From Bradyrhizobium arachidis (GTDB lineage Bacteria > Pseudomonadota > Alphaproteobacteria > Rhizobiales > Xanthobacteraceae), in the NCBI RefSeq assembly GCF_015291705.1, contig NZ_CP030050.1, positions 4,774,001 to 4,838,000 of the forward strand: a stretch of DNA of 64,000 bases, given 5' to 3'. The notes below the pieces were generated by a model, which had not been told where the DNA came from, did not search any database, and saw only the letters and a list, made by a program, of their open reading frames with translations. Position numbers and translations under genes: made by a program. Positions 8,309 to 16,697 of this stretch are shown here, one piece after another (the first letter of the stretch is position 1; the number at the start of each line of letters is the position of its first letter).

Positions 8309-9550
8309 CTATCTCGCGCGTTCGGCCGCCGCAGTTAGCACAGGATAGCGGGCATAGAGCGTGTCGACGCGGTCCCGCCACATTGCCACGAACGCACCCG
8401 AGGTGAGACTATCGACCGACTTCCATTCGCGTTTGACCGCAGGCAGCGTGTTCCCCCAGATAGCGCGCTTGCACCATCGCTCGCCCTTCGCGGAGCCCTC
8501 CCGGGTTGCGCACATCGACTTCCAGGCAATCCGCTGCGGACTGCTGATGTGTTGGGCGGCTCCTTCCCAGCCCTGCTGGTGGATCAGGTAAAGGTCGGAA
8601 AAGGTCGGCTTCTTGTGCGTCATTATTTCGAATAGCGCAGCCTCGGTGAGAAACTTGTAGGCCGCACCCATAGCGTTGTCGCGAGGATTGAGAATGTCGC
8701 CCGATCCGTATTTGTTGAACTCATACTTGCTCAGCTGGAACAGGCCGATATAGGAGCCGGTGCGTTGCTTGGGATTGAAATCGGATTCGATTTTGGCGAC
8801 CGCCTTCATGAAATTGACATCGACATCGAACGCTTCGGCTGCACGTTCGATCTCCTGGACGGGCGTTCCGAGCGGAACGCCGCTCAACGCCGACAAGGCG
8901 ATCTTCGCGGGTTTCTCCGGCGGCGGAATTTCCGAGTAGACGTAGTATTTGAGATACGACGGTTTGCCTTCGGCCGGATTGGGCGAAGCAACGGGCGGCC
9001 CGTCCTGCTGTAGCTTTGCCGAGTTCTCGGGCGGCGCTGCCTCAAGGCTGGCGACCTGCAACATTGGCTCTTGAGAAGTGGTTACATCGGATGGCGGCAC
9101 CGAGTCCCGGGCCGCGGCGCTGAATCCCGCCGCAACGATCGCATTAGCCGATAATCCTGTATCGAATTTCGTTTCGATGGCCGGGGCCGGAAACGCGGCG
9201 CCGGCATTTGTCAGGACCGTCGTCACATTCGGCGGGATGCCGCTGAATGCATCAGCCACTCTTGCATTCGGCGTTGCGGCGCTTGGGCGCGGTACCGCGA
9301 GTTGACCAATCGCGGCAAGCGAAGTCGCTGTCAACGCACCAGCGATACAGCCTGCTTGCCAAATCTTCAGTGTCGCGAGCCGCGCGGCCACGGTTCCCCC
9401 AATCGATCCAACCACAGATCCCCAATGTTCAGCCCGGGCCCTGGATCGATTTATCTTTTGGATTTGCCACAACGAAGGCGTGAGGCCAGACGGCTCGCAT
9501 TTCTCATTGGCTGTTGCGGCAAAGACGCACTCGACAGCGCTGCTGACCAA
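8309..9550 (-). CDS. Membrane-anchored lytic transglycosylase-like protein
   Basis: The protein is up to 413 residues. A hydrophobic segment at about 60-85 (ACIAGALTATSLAAIGQL-like) suggests a single membrane anchor. A long Ala/Pro/Ser-rich linker follows. The C-terminal part has an SLT-like lysozyme fold: VNFMKAVAKIESDFNPKQ, in which the glutamate would be catalytic, followed by GSYIGLFQLSKYEFNKYG. Such enzymes cleave peptidoglycan glycan strands non-hydrolytically, often to make room for envelope machines. The true start is unsure; the first 50 residues have no clear feature. It is flanked by dispersed repeats on both sides. Confidence 0.78.
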   Translation of the reverse strand: MVSSAVECVFAATANEKCEPSGLTPSLWQIQKINRSRARAEHWGSVVGSIGGTVAARLATLKIWQAGCIAGALTATSLAAIGQLAVPRPSAATPNARVADAFSGIPPNVTTVLTNAGAAFPAPAIETKFDTGLSANAIVAAGFSAAARDSVPPSDVTTSQEPMLQVASLEAAPPENSAKLQQDGPPVASPNPAEGKPSYLKYYVYSEIPPPEKPAKIALSALSGVPLGTPVQEIERAAEAFDVDVNFMKAVAKIESDFNPKQRTGSYIGLFQLSKYEFNKYGSGDILNPRDNAMGAAYKFLTEAALFEIMTHKKPTFSDLYLIHQQGWEGAAQHISSPQRIAWKSMCATREGSAKGERWCKRAIWGNTLPAVKREWKSVDSLTSGAFVAMWRDRVDTLYARYPVLTAAAERAR

Positions 9551-9740
9551 CTTCGGAACGATTTTTCCGTCTGTTTGCCTTGGTAAGCGAACGCCGTGTC
9601 AGTTGAGCTGCAAGCCGCATCCGCACCACAGTACCGATCATTGCGATGGCGGTTCCGCTGTATCGGCGTCCTCAGGGTCATTGGCTGCTCTGGCCAGCAT
9701 GCATGCCACTGTTGGGGTCACCTTCAGGAAGCAGGCCTCC

Positions 9741-9782
9741 AGCGCTCTGAGCCAAGGTCAGCACGGGCCACAAGCGGACGTG
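9741..9782 (+). repeat. Dispersed repeat, tail copy C
   Basis: It contains AAGGTCAGCACGGGCCACAA followed by GCGGACGTG, matching the tail half of the repeat family. Confidence 0.5.
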
Positions 9783-9820
9783 AACAAGCTGATGCCACGG
9801 TCGGGACGGCCAATCGGTCG

Positions 9821-10096
9821 TCAAATCCATCCCGCGAGGGCGCCAAGAAACCAACCACTAAAGAAAGAAACGACAAGCAAGAGGAGATCGGTCGTGGTGG
9901 AGGGACCGACGCCTTGACTGCCTTGAGCACGTTCAAAGCCGATCAGTCCCAGCGCAAAAACTCCCGCGCAGAATACGGGCCAAATTGCTGCTAAGCGTCC
10001 TCGCGCGTCGCGCGATAGAGACCTGGAGCGACGAAACGATACCGCGGCACTCAGGACAATCACGACAAGACAGGCGGTGAGGAGGTACATGGACAT
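9821..10096 (-). CDS. Small two-TM membrane protein
   Basis: The protein is about 91 residues with hydrophobic segments at 4-20 (YLLTACLVVIVLSAAVSF), about 37-53 (IWPVFCAGVFALGLIGF) and about 70-90 (LLLLVVSFFSGWFLGALAGW). AAGGAT lies just upstream of the paired ATGs at 10096 and 10090; spacing favours the second. I recognise no family. It sits alone between the transglycosylase-like gene and a small divergent gene. Confidence 0.5.
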   Translation of the reverse strand: MSMYLLTACLVVIVLSAAVSFRRSRSLSRDARGRLAAIWPVFCAGVFALGLIGFERAQGSQGVGPSTTTDLLLLVVSFFSGWFLGALAGWI

Positions 10097-10378
10097 TATC
10101 CTTCGCGCGTTGCCGTTTTACTGGCCGGCTCCAAAGAAAGGCTTGCCGAGCAGATCGAAGTTTATCAATCGCGGTACTGGTTGATATCCGTAACCGCAGC
10201 CGATGCGCACGTCGTCTGCTTTGGCTCAATCGCCTGACTTTGGGCAAGCGCCGCTCTTTCCAGCTTGCACCTCCAGACATGATCAGACCGTCTCGGCCCG
10301 CTGCAAACGGGGCGAAGAGCGGACTTGGCAAACTTGCTCTGATAAGAAAGATGCCACACTCAACTTGAGGATCGGTCT

Positions 10379-10651
10379 ATGGCGATAGACAAAGGAGCTT
10401 CTCGTGTCTGGCGCGGTCGGGTCAGAGATATTCTGAACCAGCAGTGGGATCCGATTGGCGGGTGCCCTGCCGATGAATGCGATGGCTATGTTGGTACTAT
10501 CGCTGCCGTGGTTCGCGACAATACGACCGATGAGGCTCTGATGAAGTATCTCGAATGGGCTGAGTCCGTACACATGGGCCTTGGCCGGTTCGATCCCGAG
10601 CGCGCTAGGACGGTCATCGCATCAATAAGAGCACTTGGTACGGCGCCGTAG
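10379..10651 (+). CDS. Conserved small hypothetical protein
   Basis: The protein is 90 residues, starts MAIDKGASRVWRGRVRDILN, and carries QQWDPIGGCPADECDGYVG with DEALMKYLEWAE. The pattern I-L-x-x-x-W-D-P-I-G, then P-x-D-E-x-D-x-Y and a helical C-terminus recurs in small proteins of many rhizobia; no function is known to me. It has no membrane segment. The ATG is the first in the frame. Confidence 0.65.
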   Translation: MAIDKGASRVWRGRVRDILNQQWDPIGGCPADECDGYVGTIAAVVRDNTTDEALMKYLEWAESVHMGLGRFDPERARTVIASIRALGTAP

Positions 10652-10673
10652 CTTGGGAGGCGTCCCACGAATT

Positions 10674-10740
10674 TCCGCTACGGGTCAGAAGTTGACCGTC
10701 GGAGAGCCCGGCAGCTTGGTCTGCAACGGGCCAACAGCGG
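10674..10740 (+). repeat. Dispersed repeat, divergent copy D
   Basis: It reads TCCGCTACGGGTCAGAAGTT, GACCGTCGGAGAGCCC and ends CTGCAACGGGCCAACAGCGG. This copy shows best how the head and the tail of the family join. Confidence 0.6.
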
Positions 10741-10819
10741 AAGGCGCCGGTCCAATCGACGGCTCGTCAGCACGCAAGAAGGGGGGCGCCGACACCTCCA
10801 AGCCAGGCCCGTCCTAACG

Positions 10820-11143
10820 TCACACGATCTGGCGAACAAGTCGCACCACGTTTGCGGGTTCGCCAGAATCGTTCGCCAATTTCGGCGAGCGACGACGCAG
10901 GAGAAAGGAAACGCCGCAAAGCGTCGCCTTTCTCCACACGACGCGGCAGATGAAAATTCCGGAATGGCCTTCGAACGACAGCACAAACTCATTCGCAAAT
11001 ATGTAGTACGGCGTGGAGATACAGGCCCCCAGGGCGCTTATGTCGCGCACCACGCATGGAGGCGTCCCACGAATTCCATCGAATGACAGCCGCGCGGCCC
11101 GGTTGATCGGTATGCGCTCCATTGCTCGACGTTCGATCATCAT
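10820..11143 (-). CDS. PilZ-domain protein
   Basis: The protein is about 107 residues. A PilZ c-di-GMP-binding domain is indicated by the arginine-rich start ERRAMERIPINRAARLSF and the D-x-S-x-x-G element in VVRDISALGACIS, followed by strands ending RVVWRKATLCGVSFLL. PilZ proteins are cytoplasmic receptors that change conformation on binding c-di-GMP. It stands alone, with no cyclase or phosphodiesterase of that nucleotide beside it. A second Met lies one codon downstream. Confidence 0.8.
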   Translation of the reverse strand: MMIERRAMERIPINRAARLSFDGIRGTPPCVVRDISALGACISTPYYIFANEFVLSFEGHSGIFICRVVWRKATLCGVSFLLRRRSPKLANDSGEPANVVRLVRQIV

Positions 11144-11702
11144 GGCGAGATGCTCCGGGTGAGAAGGCTACTTCCCATCGAACGACCGCAGCGATTGCGT
11201 TCGCGCTCCATGAGTCAGCTTCCCGGTCCCGCCGACGTCCGGAAAACGGCAACATCTGCAACGTTGATTTGCCCGGCTCGCATTAACAAGCAGTCCTGTT
11301 GTCTTATTAAAATTGGATCGAAGTCGATGGTTAACTCGCACGCTTGACGCCGACCCGGCAGGCGGATGTCTGTGCTTTCGAGGCAGGCGGTCGGCTTCCC
11401 CGTAGCGCATGGATGCCGCCTTTGGCGCGCAAATGCACGACCAGCAATCTTGCTCAGTTGGTTCATCTGACGACCGCCAACCGTTCTCGACCAATGGACT
11501 GGATCGTATGTTTCGGGTCCCTTGCAGGCGTCGCGGGAACGAACGCCAACGCAGCTATGGGTCATAAGCTGCCCTTGGCGGGCTGCTTCACCTTGGTCGG
11601 CTCATCTCCCGGAAGAAGACTTTTCGGCTCTCCGAGCGAAGGTCAGCAACGTGCACCGCCGCAAATTAACCGCTCTTCCATCACCTCATCGCAGTTGGAG
11701 AG
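11144..11702. other. Gene-free stretch
   Basis: No convincing gene lies between the PilZ and cyclase-TPR genes. A degenerate member of the repeat family sits at about 11559-11602 and tail-like fragments at about 11640-11670. The remainder has many short frames on both strands without family features. Confidence 0.45.
11559..11602 (+). repeat. Dispersed repeat, degenerate copy E
   Basis: GGGTCATAAGCTGCCCTTGG then CGGGCTGCTTCACCTTGGTC aligns with the core of copy A through the shared GGCGGGCT and GGTCGGCT blocks. Confidence 0.45.
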
Positions 11703-13448
11703 CTACTCGGGCAACCCCGCTTTCCGAAGCCCCTCAATCATCAGCTTCGCGTTTGATTGCCCGCCCCGCGCGATGAACGCTGATATTGTAAAGGCGGGAT
11801 CGAACTCAAGCAGACGCGCCACCGCCTCATGGGCCTCTGTCTCGCGCCCGAGATGGGCGAAAGCGGACGCGAGACAGCAGTAAGCTGGCCAAAAGGAGGA
11901 TTTCTGGCGTTGGGCTTTCTTGCCTGCGACGATGGCCTCGTCAAAGCGACGAAGCTCGATCAAGGCTATGCCCATCCCGACAAACGACGGATGTAGCAGC
12001 GGATCTATTGGGTTCATGCGAATGGCACGTTCGAAGCTCTGGACCGCTTCCTGCGGTAGTCCCGCAGCTCTACAGACCCAGCCTCTGGCCGACCATGCGC
12101 CAAATGAATTGGGATTGAGCGCGACCGCCCGGTCTGCCATTTCGGGCGCACTTTCAGTATCGCTGACCATGAACGCCGAGATTACAGCAGCCGCTGCTAA
12201 CGTGTCTGGATCACTATCGTCGAAGCTCAATGCCAAGCGAGAAAGCCGAACGGCTTCCCTGCGGTCGAATTGGGGATCGTCAGCATAGCCGATAATGACG
12301 TTTCGCATGTAACAGAGACCTGCCAGAGTCGCGGCACCGCCGAACCGAGGGTGCAGTTCCAAGGCGCGGTGAGCCAACCTGATCGCCTCGGCCAACCCTT
12401 CGCGGGTCGCCATGTAAGACTGCGGCAGAGCGCGGAGATAATAATCATACGCAGTGAGATTCTCCGGCCGCCGCCGCGCCGCCAATGCGATTTCTGTTTG
12501 AATAATCTTTGGCTGAATGGCCGAGACGACGGCGACCGTCACTTCGTCCTGAAGCGCGAAAACGTCTGTCAGGTCGCGCTCGAACCGATCCGCCCAGATG
12601 TGCGCCCCTGTAGTCGCGTCGATCAACTGCCCTGCAATGCGAACTTTCCCTGAGGCCTTGCGCACAGACCCCTCAAGGACATAGCGGACGCCAAGCTCGC
12701 GTCCCACCTGCTTCACGTTCACCGCCTTGCCCCTGTAGGTAAAGCTGGAATTGCGGGCGATCACGAACAGCCATTTGAACCGCGAAAGCGCCGTAGTGAT
12801 ATCCTCAACCATCCCGTCCGCAAAATACTCCTGCTCGGGGTCGCCGCTCATGTTCTCGAACGGCAGCACGGCGATGGAGGGTATGTCCGGAAGTGGTGGG
12901 GCAGCACTCAGCCTATCGCTTAGCGGGCTATGCGCTCCCGCGCGTATAGCAAAAGCGCGGACCGGCCTGGCGATGTTCTTGAGAGGCTGTTCGCCCCGGT
13001 CCTCGAAGCCAACGTCCAGCTTGCCTTCGACTTCGCTATACACCTTTTCGGAGATCAGGATGCCGCTCGGATCGGCGCCCCCCTCCAGCCGGACCGCGAT
13101 GTTGATCCCGTCGCCAAAAAGGTCGCCGTCAGCCCCGACGATAACCTCCCCGAGATTGACCCCAATGCGCAGCTTAAGGGAGCTTCGGCCCGACGCGATC
13201 CTTTCCTGAATCTCCACCGCACATCGCACCGCAGCCGACGGACTTGCGAACTCGGCCAAGGCGCCGTCGCCCGTGGTCTTGATCAGTCGCCCGTCGTGGC
13301 GGGAGAGGCCAGGCTCGATTACTTCGCGCTTCAGCCGCTCGAACTCGGCGTAGGTGGCTTCCTCAGCGCGTTGCATCAACGCAGAGTAACCGACCACGTC
13401 GGCAGCCAAAATCGCCGCTAGTCGCCTTTGAACCCGCTGCTCGGTCAC
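11703..13448 (-). CDS. Class III adenylate cyclase with TolB-like and TPR domains
   Basis: The protein is 581 residues. Residues about 1-175 form a class III cyclase: metal aspartates in LAADVVGYSALM and TTGDGALAEF, and the catalytic Asn/Arg pair in DGINIAVRLEG, so it should be active. Residues about 190-330 are a TolB/FlgO-like segment (SIAVLPFENMSGDPEQEYFA, then LGVRYVLEGSVRKASGKVRI). The C-terminal half is TPR helices. It should make cAMP in response to a partner bound by the TPR region; the signal is unknown. It starts with GTG. The same core recurs at 18853, 21179 and 44174 behind other N-terminal modules. Confidence 0.9.
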   Translation of the reverse strand: MTEQRVQRRLAAILAADVVGYSALMQRAEEATYAEFERLKREVIEPGLSRHDGRLIKTTGDGALAEFASPSAAVRCAVEIQERIASGRSSLKLRIGVNLGEVIVGADGDLFGDGINIAVRLEGGADPSGILISEKVYSEVEGKLDVGFEDRGEQPLKNIARPVRAFAIRAGAHSPLSDRLSAAPPLPDIPSIAVLPFENMSGDPEQEYFADGMVEDITTALSRFKWLFVIARNSSFTYRGKAVNVKQVGRELGVRYVLEGSVRKASGKVRIAGQLIDATTGAHIWADRFERDLTDVFALQDEVTVAVVSAIQPKIIQTEIALAARRRPENLTAYDYYLRALPQSYMATREGLAEAIRLAHRALELHPRFGGAATLAGLCYMRNVIIGYADDPQFDRREAVRLSRLALSFDDSDPDTLAAAAVISAFMVSDTESAPEMADRAVALNPNSFGAWSARGWVCRAAGLPQEAVQSFERAIRMNPIDPLLHPSFVGMGIALIELRRFDEAIVAGKKAQRQKSSFWPAYCCLASAFAHLGRETEAHEAVARLLEFDPAFTISAFIARGGQSNAKLMIEGLRKAGLPE

Positions 13449-13560
13449 AACGCCCTCCGAACGGCCAGACTTGCCACGGCGGTAGACGGGAAAAGTCTAG
13501 CACTTTGCAGAGGACCGTGAGCGATAATTGCGGGAGAGAATGAGCGTGCGTCACCTTGGA

Positions 13561-13574
13561 GGTCCGCTAATGGG
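13561..13574 (+). repeat. Left fragment of a dispersed repeat split by the IS
   Basis: GGTCCGCTAATGGG is the head of the repeat family. The rest of this copy resumes at 15147 on the far side of the IS element. Confidence 0.6.
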
Positions 13575-13588
13575 ATGGTCCGGCCGTG
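13575..13588 (+). repeat. Left subterminal inverted repeat of the IS
   Basis: ATGGTCCGGCCGTG is the exact reverse complement of 15129-15142. Confidence 0.88.
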
Positions 13589-13645
13589 CTCCGGCCCTGC
13601 CAGCACGAGAAGCTGGCAAGGGGCGCTCAAGACAAGGAGCACGCC

Positions 13646-14710
13646 ATGTCTCAGAAACTCAACGCGGCGATCGCCGTGATCGGCATCGACATCGGCAAAA
13701 ACTCGTTCCACATCGTGGGTCAGGATCACCGCGGTGCCATCGTGCTGCGGCAGAAGTGGTCGCGCGGCCAGGTGGAAACGCGGCTCGCCAACCTGCCGCC
13801 GTGCTTGATCGGTATGGAGGCCTGCGTAGGCGCCCATCATCTCAGCCGCAAACTCCAAGTACTTGGCCACGACGCCCGCCTGATGCCAGCGAAATACGTG
13901 CGCCCGTATTCGAAGGGACAGAAGAATGACTTCCGAGATGCGGAAGCCATCGCCGAGGCTGTCCAACGCCCGACCATGAAGTTCGTCGCGACCAAGACCG
14001 CCGATCAGCTCGACCTTCAGGCACTGCACCGCGTCCGCGATCGATTGGTCGGTCAGCGTACCGGCGCGATCAATCAGATCCGTGCGTTCCTGCTGGAACG
14101 GGGCATCGCCGTGCGGCAAGGCCCGCATTCCCTGCGGTTCGAGTTGCCAGGTATCTTGGCAACACGCACTGATGTGCTCTCGCCTCGCATGTTGCCCATC
14201 ATCGAGGGTCTGGCGGAAGACTGGCGCCGGCTGGATGAGCGTATCGAGGGTCTATCTGGCGAGATCGAAACACTAGCCCGTCAAGATAGGGCCTGCCAGC
14301 GACTGATGACGGTGCCTGGCATTGGCCCAATCATCTCGAGCGCAATGGTGGCTGCGATCGGCACCGGAGACGTGTTCTCGAAAGGCCGCGACTTCGGCGC
14401 CTGGCTTGGACTTGTTCCGAAGCAGATATCGACCGGCGACCGCACGATCCTCGGCAGTATATCAAGGCGCGGTAATCGCTACCTGCGCGCGCTGTTCGTG
14501 CAAGCCGCGTGGGTTGTTCTGGTAAAGGTCAAGTGCTGGGAGCGCTATGGCCTCAACTCTTGGATCGAAGCCGCCAAGAAGCGATTGCACCACAACGTGC
14601 TGGCGATTGCGCTCGCCAACAAGCTCGCCCGGATCGCCTGGGCGGTCCTCAACAAGGGACGCGCCTTCGCGTGCGTCAAGATGGAGGAGACGGTGTCCCG
14701 ACCTGCTTGA
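13646..14710 (+). CDS. IS110/IS1111 family transposase
   Basis: The transposase is 354 residues with the DEDD-type RuvC-like N-terminal domain: GIDIGKNSFH with the first aspartate, LIGMEACVGAHHLSRKL with the glutamate, and KNDFRDAEAIAEAV with the last two aspartates. The C-terminal Transposase_20-like region has MTVPGIGPIISSAMVAAIG and GAWLGLVPKQ, preceding the serine that the family uses. The ATG at 13646 follows AAGGAG at a normal distance. It looks full length and uninterrupted. Enzymes of this family recombine DNA under direction of a structured RNA encoded in the element. Confidence 0.95.
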   Translation: MSQKLNAAIAVIGIDIGKNSFHIVGQDHRGAIVLRQKWSRGQVETRLANLPPCLIGMEACVGAHHLSRKLQVLGHDARLMPAKYVRPYSKGQKNDFRDAEAIAEAVQRPTMKFVATKTADQLDLQALHRVRDRLVGQRTGAINQIRAFLLERGIAVRQGPHSLRFELPGILATRTDVLSPRMLPIIEGLAEDWRRLDERIEGLSGEIETLARQDRACQRLMTVPGIGPIISSAMVAAIGTGDVFSKGRDFGAWLGLVPKQISTGDRTILGSISRRGNRYLRALFVQAAWVVLVKVKCWERYGLNSWIEAAKKRLHHNVLAIALANKLARIAWAVLNKGRAFACVKMEETVSRPA

Positions 14711-14969
14711 TCCTCGCGCCGTGCGCGGGGCCGTCAAGGCGCAGCCTGGCAGCAGGAGAGCAAGACGTCAGGACAGCACGACGGCCGGCTTTGACGGCCC
14801 CTTGCGCGCGGCGCGTCTGCGCGCGCAGGCCGGGACGAAGGAACGGCCGCCAGGCACGAACGAAGGAACAGCGCGAAGTGAGGAGCTATCGATGACGTAA
14901 CAACCCTTACCCGCCGAGGTCTGCGAGAGGATGAGACGACGATGGAGAATCGGTCTTCCCGGCACATGT

Positions 14970-15070
14970 GAACCCTGGTGACCCAAATGGCCCGGTCGAG
15001 GCCTGTCCGCTAACCAGATCACATGCGCGCTGATATCCATGATGGCCCGGAGCACTGCGCTCCAAACAGA
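14970..15070 (+). ncRNA. Predicted IS1111 guide (seek/bridge) RNA region
   Basis: IS1111 elements encode their guide RNA between the transposase and the right inverted repeat. In that interval GTCCGCTAA (15005-15013) is identical to the left target flank at 13562-13570, TGACCC (14979-14984) is complementary to GGGTCA of the right flank (15149-15154), and ATGGCCCGGTCG (14987-14998) matches 10 of 12 bases of the left IS end. The RNA limits are a guess and no folding was done. Confidence 0.4.
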
Positions 15071-15128
15071 GGCCGGATACATTGATGCAAGACCGCATCT
15101 ACCGGATCGTCGAAATCTTCTTGCACCC

Positions 15129-15142
15129 CACGGCCGGACCAT
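15129..15142 (-). repeat. Right subterminal inverted repeat of the IS
   Basis: CACGGCCGGACCAT pairs perfectly with 13575-13588. Confidence 0.88.
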
Positions 15143-15146
15143 ACAT

Positions 15147-15210
15147 TCGGGTCAATAGCTGACAGTCGGCGGGCTTTCCTAAAAGGTCGGCTGTGGGGCC
15201 AATAGGCGCA
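15147..15210 (+). repeat. Dispersed repeat, copy split by the IS (right part)
   Basis: The 33 bases at 15161-15193 are identical to 7878-7910. Upstream GGGTCAATAGCT continues the head left behind at 13561-13574. Confidence 0.75.
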
Positions 15211-15285
15211 TTGACCAGGGACGAATGAGCCTCGTGAGCGGCCACAGTGAAGGTCGCGTCACTGTGCCCGAGGTCGATGCAGCAA

Positions 15286-16479
15286 CTACTCGGGATAGAC
15301 CTGAACGTCCTTCGGCCCCGGCTTGTTGAAAAGGATGAATACCAAGGGGTTGCCCGGCTCGGACATTGCGTCGCTGCGCTGGCCCGTTATCTCTCCGGCT
15401 ACGGCACTTATGTACTCCGCAACCACCTCGCCGAAGCTATTGCGCTGGATGGCAACCTTCTGTCCGGCTTTGACCTTGTCGTTGAGTTTGACCAGATGCT
15501 CAACGAGACCGCCCGCGGTGGCCAGGATCGGGTATGCGCTGTCTCCGACAAAGACGGTCACGTTCTTTCCTGTACGTCCCATTGGCCCGGCAACGATGCC
15601 GTGATGCTTGAGGACGTTCATCGTGCCTTCGACGAAGAGCGAGATCATCTCGGGATCCAGGACGCGCGCAGCGCCGATTTCCGGCGTGAAGGACGGGATG
15701 CCCACGTCCATAAACGCGTTGTGCAGGACGCCGGGATAGACATGATTGTCGAAAATCTGGCTGACGGGATAGAGTTCCACCATCGCCTTGACCTCGGGCA
15801 CATCCATCCCGCCAATATTGAATGCGGTGACTTCGAATCCGGTTGTCCCTGTGTGGAAGTCGATCGCGAAGTCGGCGTTCGGCCGCAGCAGCCGGTTGAA
15901 CAGAAGGCCGGCGTGTCGGCTGGGTGCGGTGGCGCCGTTCTCGTTCCCTGGCCACTCCCGGTTCATATCGATCAGATCGACGCCTCGGCCCTGATTGGGC
16001 CATCTGCGCTGCATGCTTTCCAGGGCCGGGCGGGACACGTCCGTGACCGCCATGACCGTGCCCGACATCTGCGCCGGGTCGAGTTGGCTCATCACGGTCT
16101 GGACCGTATGCACAGAACTCATCTCGTCGCCATGCACGCCACTGGTCAGGACGCCGCGTTTGCCTGGCTTTGCTCCCTTGGCGACCGTCACAGACACATA
16201 CCAGTGCTGTCCGGTTGGCATCTCAACGCCCTGAAAATACAGAAGGTGTTTCTTGCCGGGCTCCAGGTCGTTGACGTCGAGCGCGCTGACGACCTTTTTG
16301 CCTTCGATAACATCGCCGGTATAGACCGTTCTTGATGCCGGATTTGCAGGGGGTGTCGCCGCGCCCTGGGCATTCGCGGCACCAGCGTTGACGACGATGG
16401 CGGCCGCGGCGCCGACCGTGGCAACGGATGCCATCATGAGATCGCGGCGATCAATGCCTTTTGCAGACTTGTCCGGCAT
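15286..16479 (-). CDS. Tat-exported succinylglutamate desuccinylase/aspartoacylase-like hydrolase
   Basis: The protein is 397 residues. The start MPDKSAKGIDRRDLMMASVA gives a twin-arginine signal followed by an Ala-rich h-region ending ANAQ, so it is probably exported folded with its metal. The zinc hydrolase fold is indicated by GVHGDEMSS (His and Glu ligands), RGVDLIDMNREWPG and FAIDFHTGT (third ligand). The family includes aspartoacylase and M14-like carboxypeptidases; the substrate is an amide of unknown nature. The ATG at 16479 has AAGGA upstream. A C-terminal beta-rich domain with GLVEHLVKLNDKVKAGQKV resembles a lipoyl-like barrel. Confidence 0.85.
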   Translation of the reverse strand: MPDKSAKGIDRRDLMMASVATVGAAAAIVVNAGAANAQGAATPPANPASRTVYTGDVIEGKKVVSALDVNDLEPGKKHLLYFQGVEMPTGQHWYVSVTVAKGAKPGKRGVLTSGVHGDEMSSVHTVQTVMSQLDPAQMSGTVMAVTDVSRPALESMQRRWPNQGRGVDLIDMNREWPGNENGATAPSRHAGLLFNRLLRPNADFAIDFHTGTTGFEVTAFNIGGMDVPEVKAMVELYPVSQIFDNHVYPGVLHNAFMDVGIPSFTPEIGAARVLDPEMISLFVEGTMNVLKHHGIVAGPMGRTGKNVTVFVGDSAYPILATAGGLVEHLVKLNDKVKAGQKVAIQRNSFGEVVAEYISAVAGEITGQRSDAMSEPGNPLVFILFNKPGPKDVQVYPE

Positions 16480-16697
16480 GATGGGGTCCTTCGTGATTGT
16501 GAAAGGCAGCTGTCGTTGTGAAGGCAAGTTCGTACGACGGCACGGCATGCACATTGGTCGCAAAATCCCACGGGACTTCAAATACCGGTCTGCCGCTGAA
16601 GTCGCAAGATTGCGTGATTTCTACCCCGCCTTGTTTTCGGAGGACGACATTGAAGCCGGGTCTGCCCATCGCCGCACGAAAGGGCTCAAACTCTCGG

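Larger units (their letters stand above)
13570..15150 (+). mobile_element. IS1111-type (IS110 family) insertion sequence
   Basis: An intact transposase is bracketed by perfect 14-bp inverted repeats ATGGTCCGGCCGTG (13575-13588) and CACGGCCGGACCAT (15129-15142). IS1111-group elements have short subterminal inverted repeats like these and a noncoding 3' region that encodes the guide RNA. Here 418 bases lie between the transposase stop and the right repeat. Ends are approximate because tips extend a few bases past the repeats. It interrupts a dispersed repeat whose halves flank it. Confidence 0.85.

Noticed and set aside
10165..10359. Short minus-strand frame between the two-TM protein and the small conserved gene
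   Set aside because: No ribosome binding site, no family signal, and a composition like noncoding sequence.
14734..14967. Short frames downstream of the transposase
   Set aside because: They lie inside the expected noncoding guide-RNA region of the IS and have no protein-like features.
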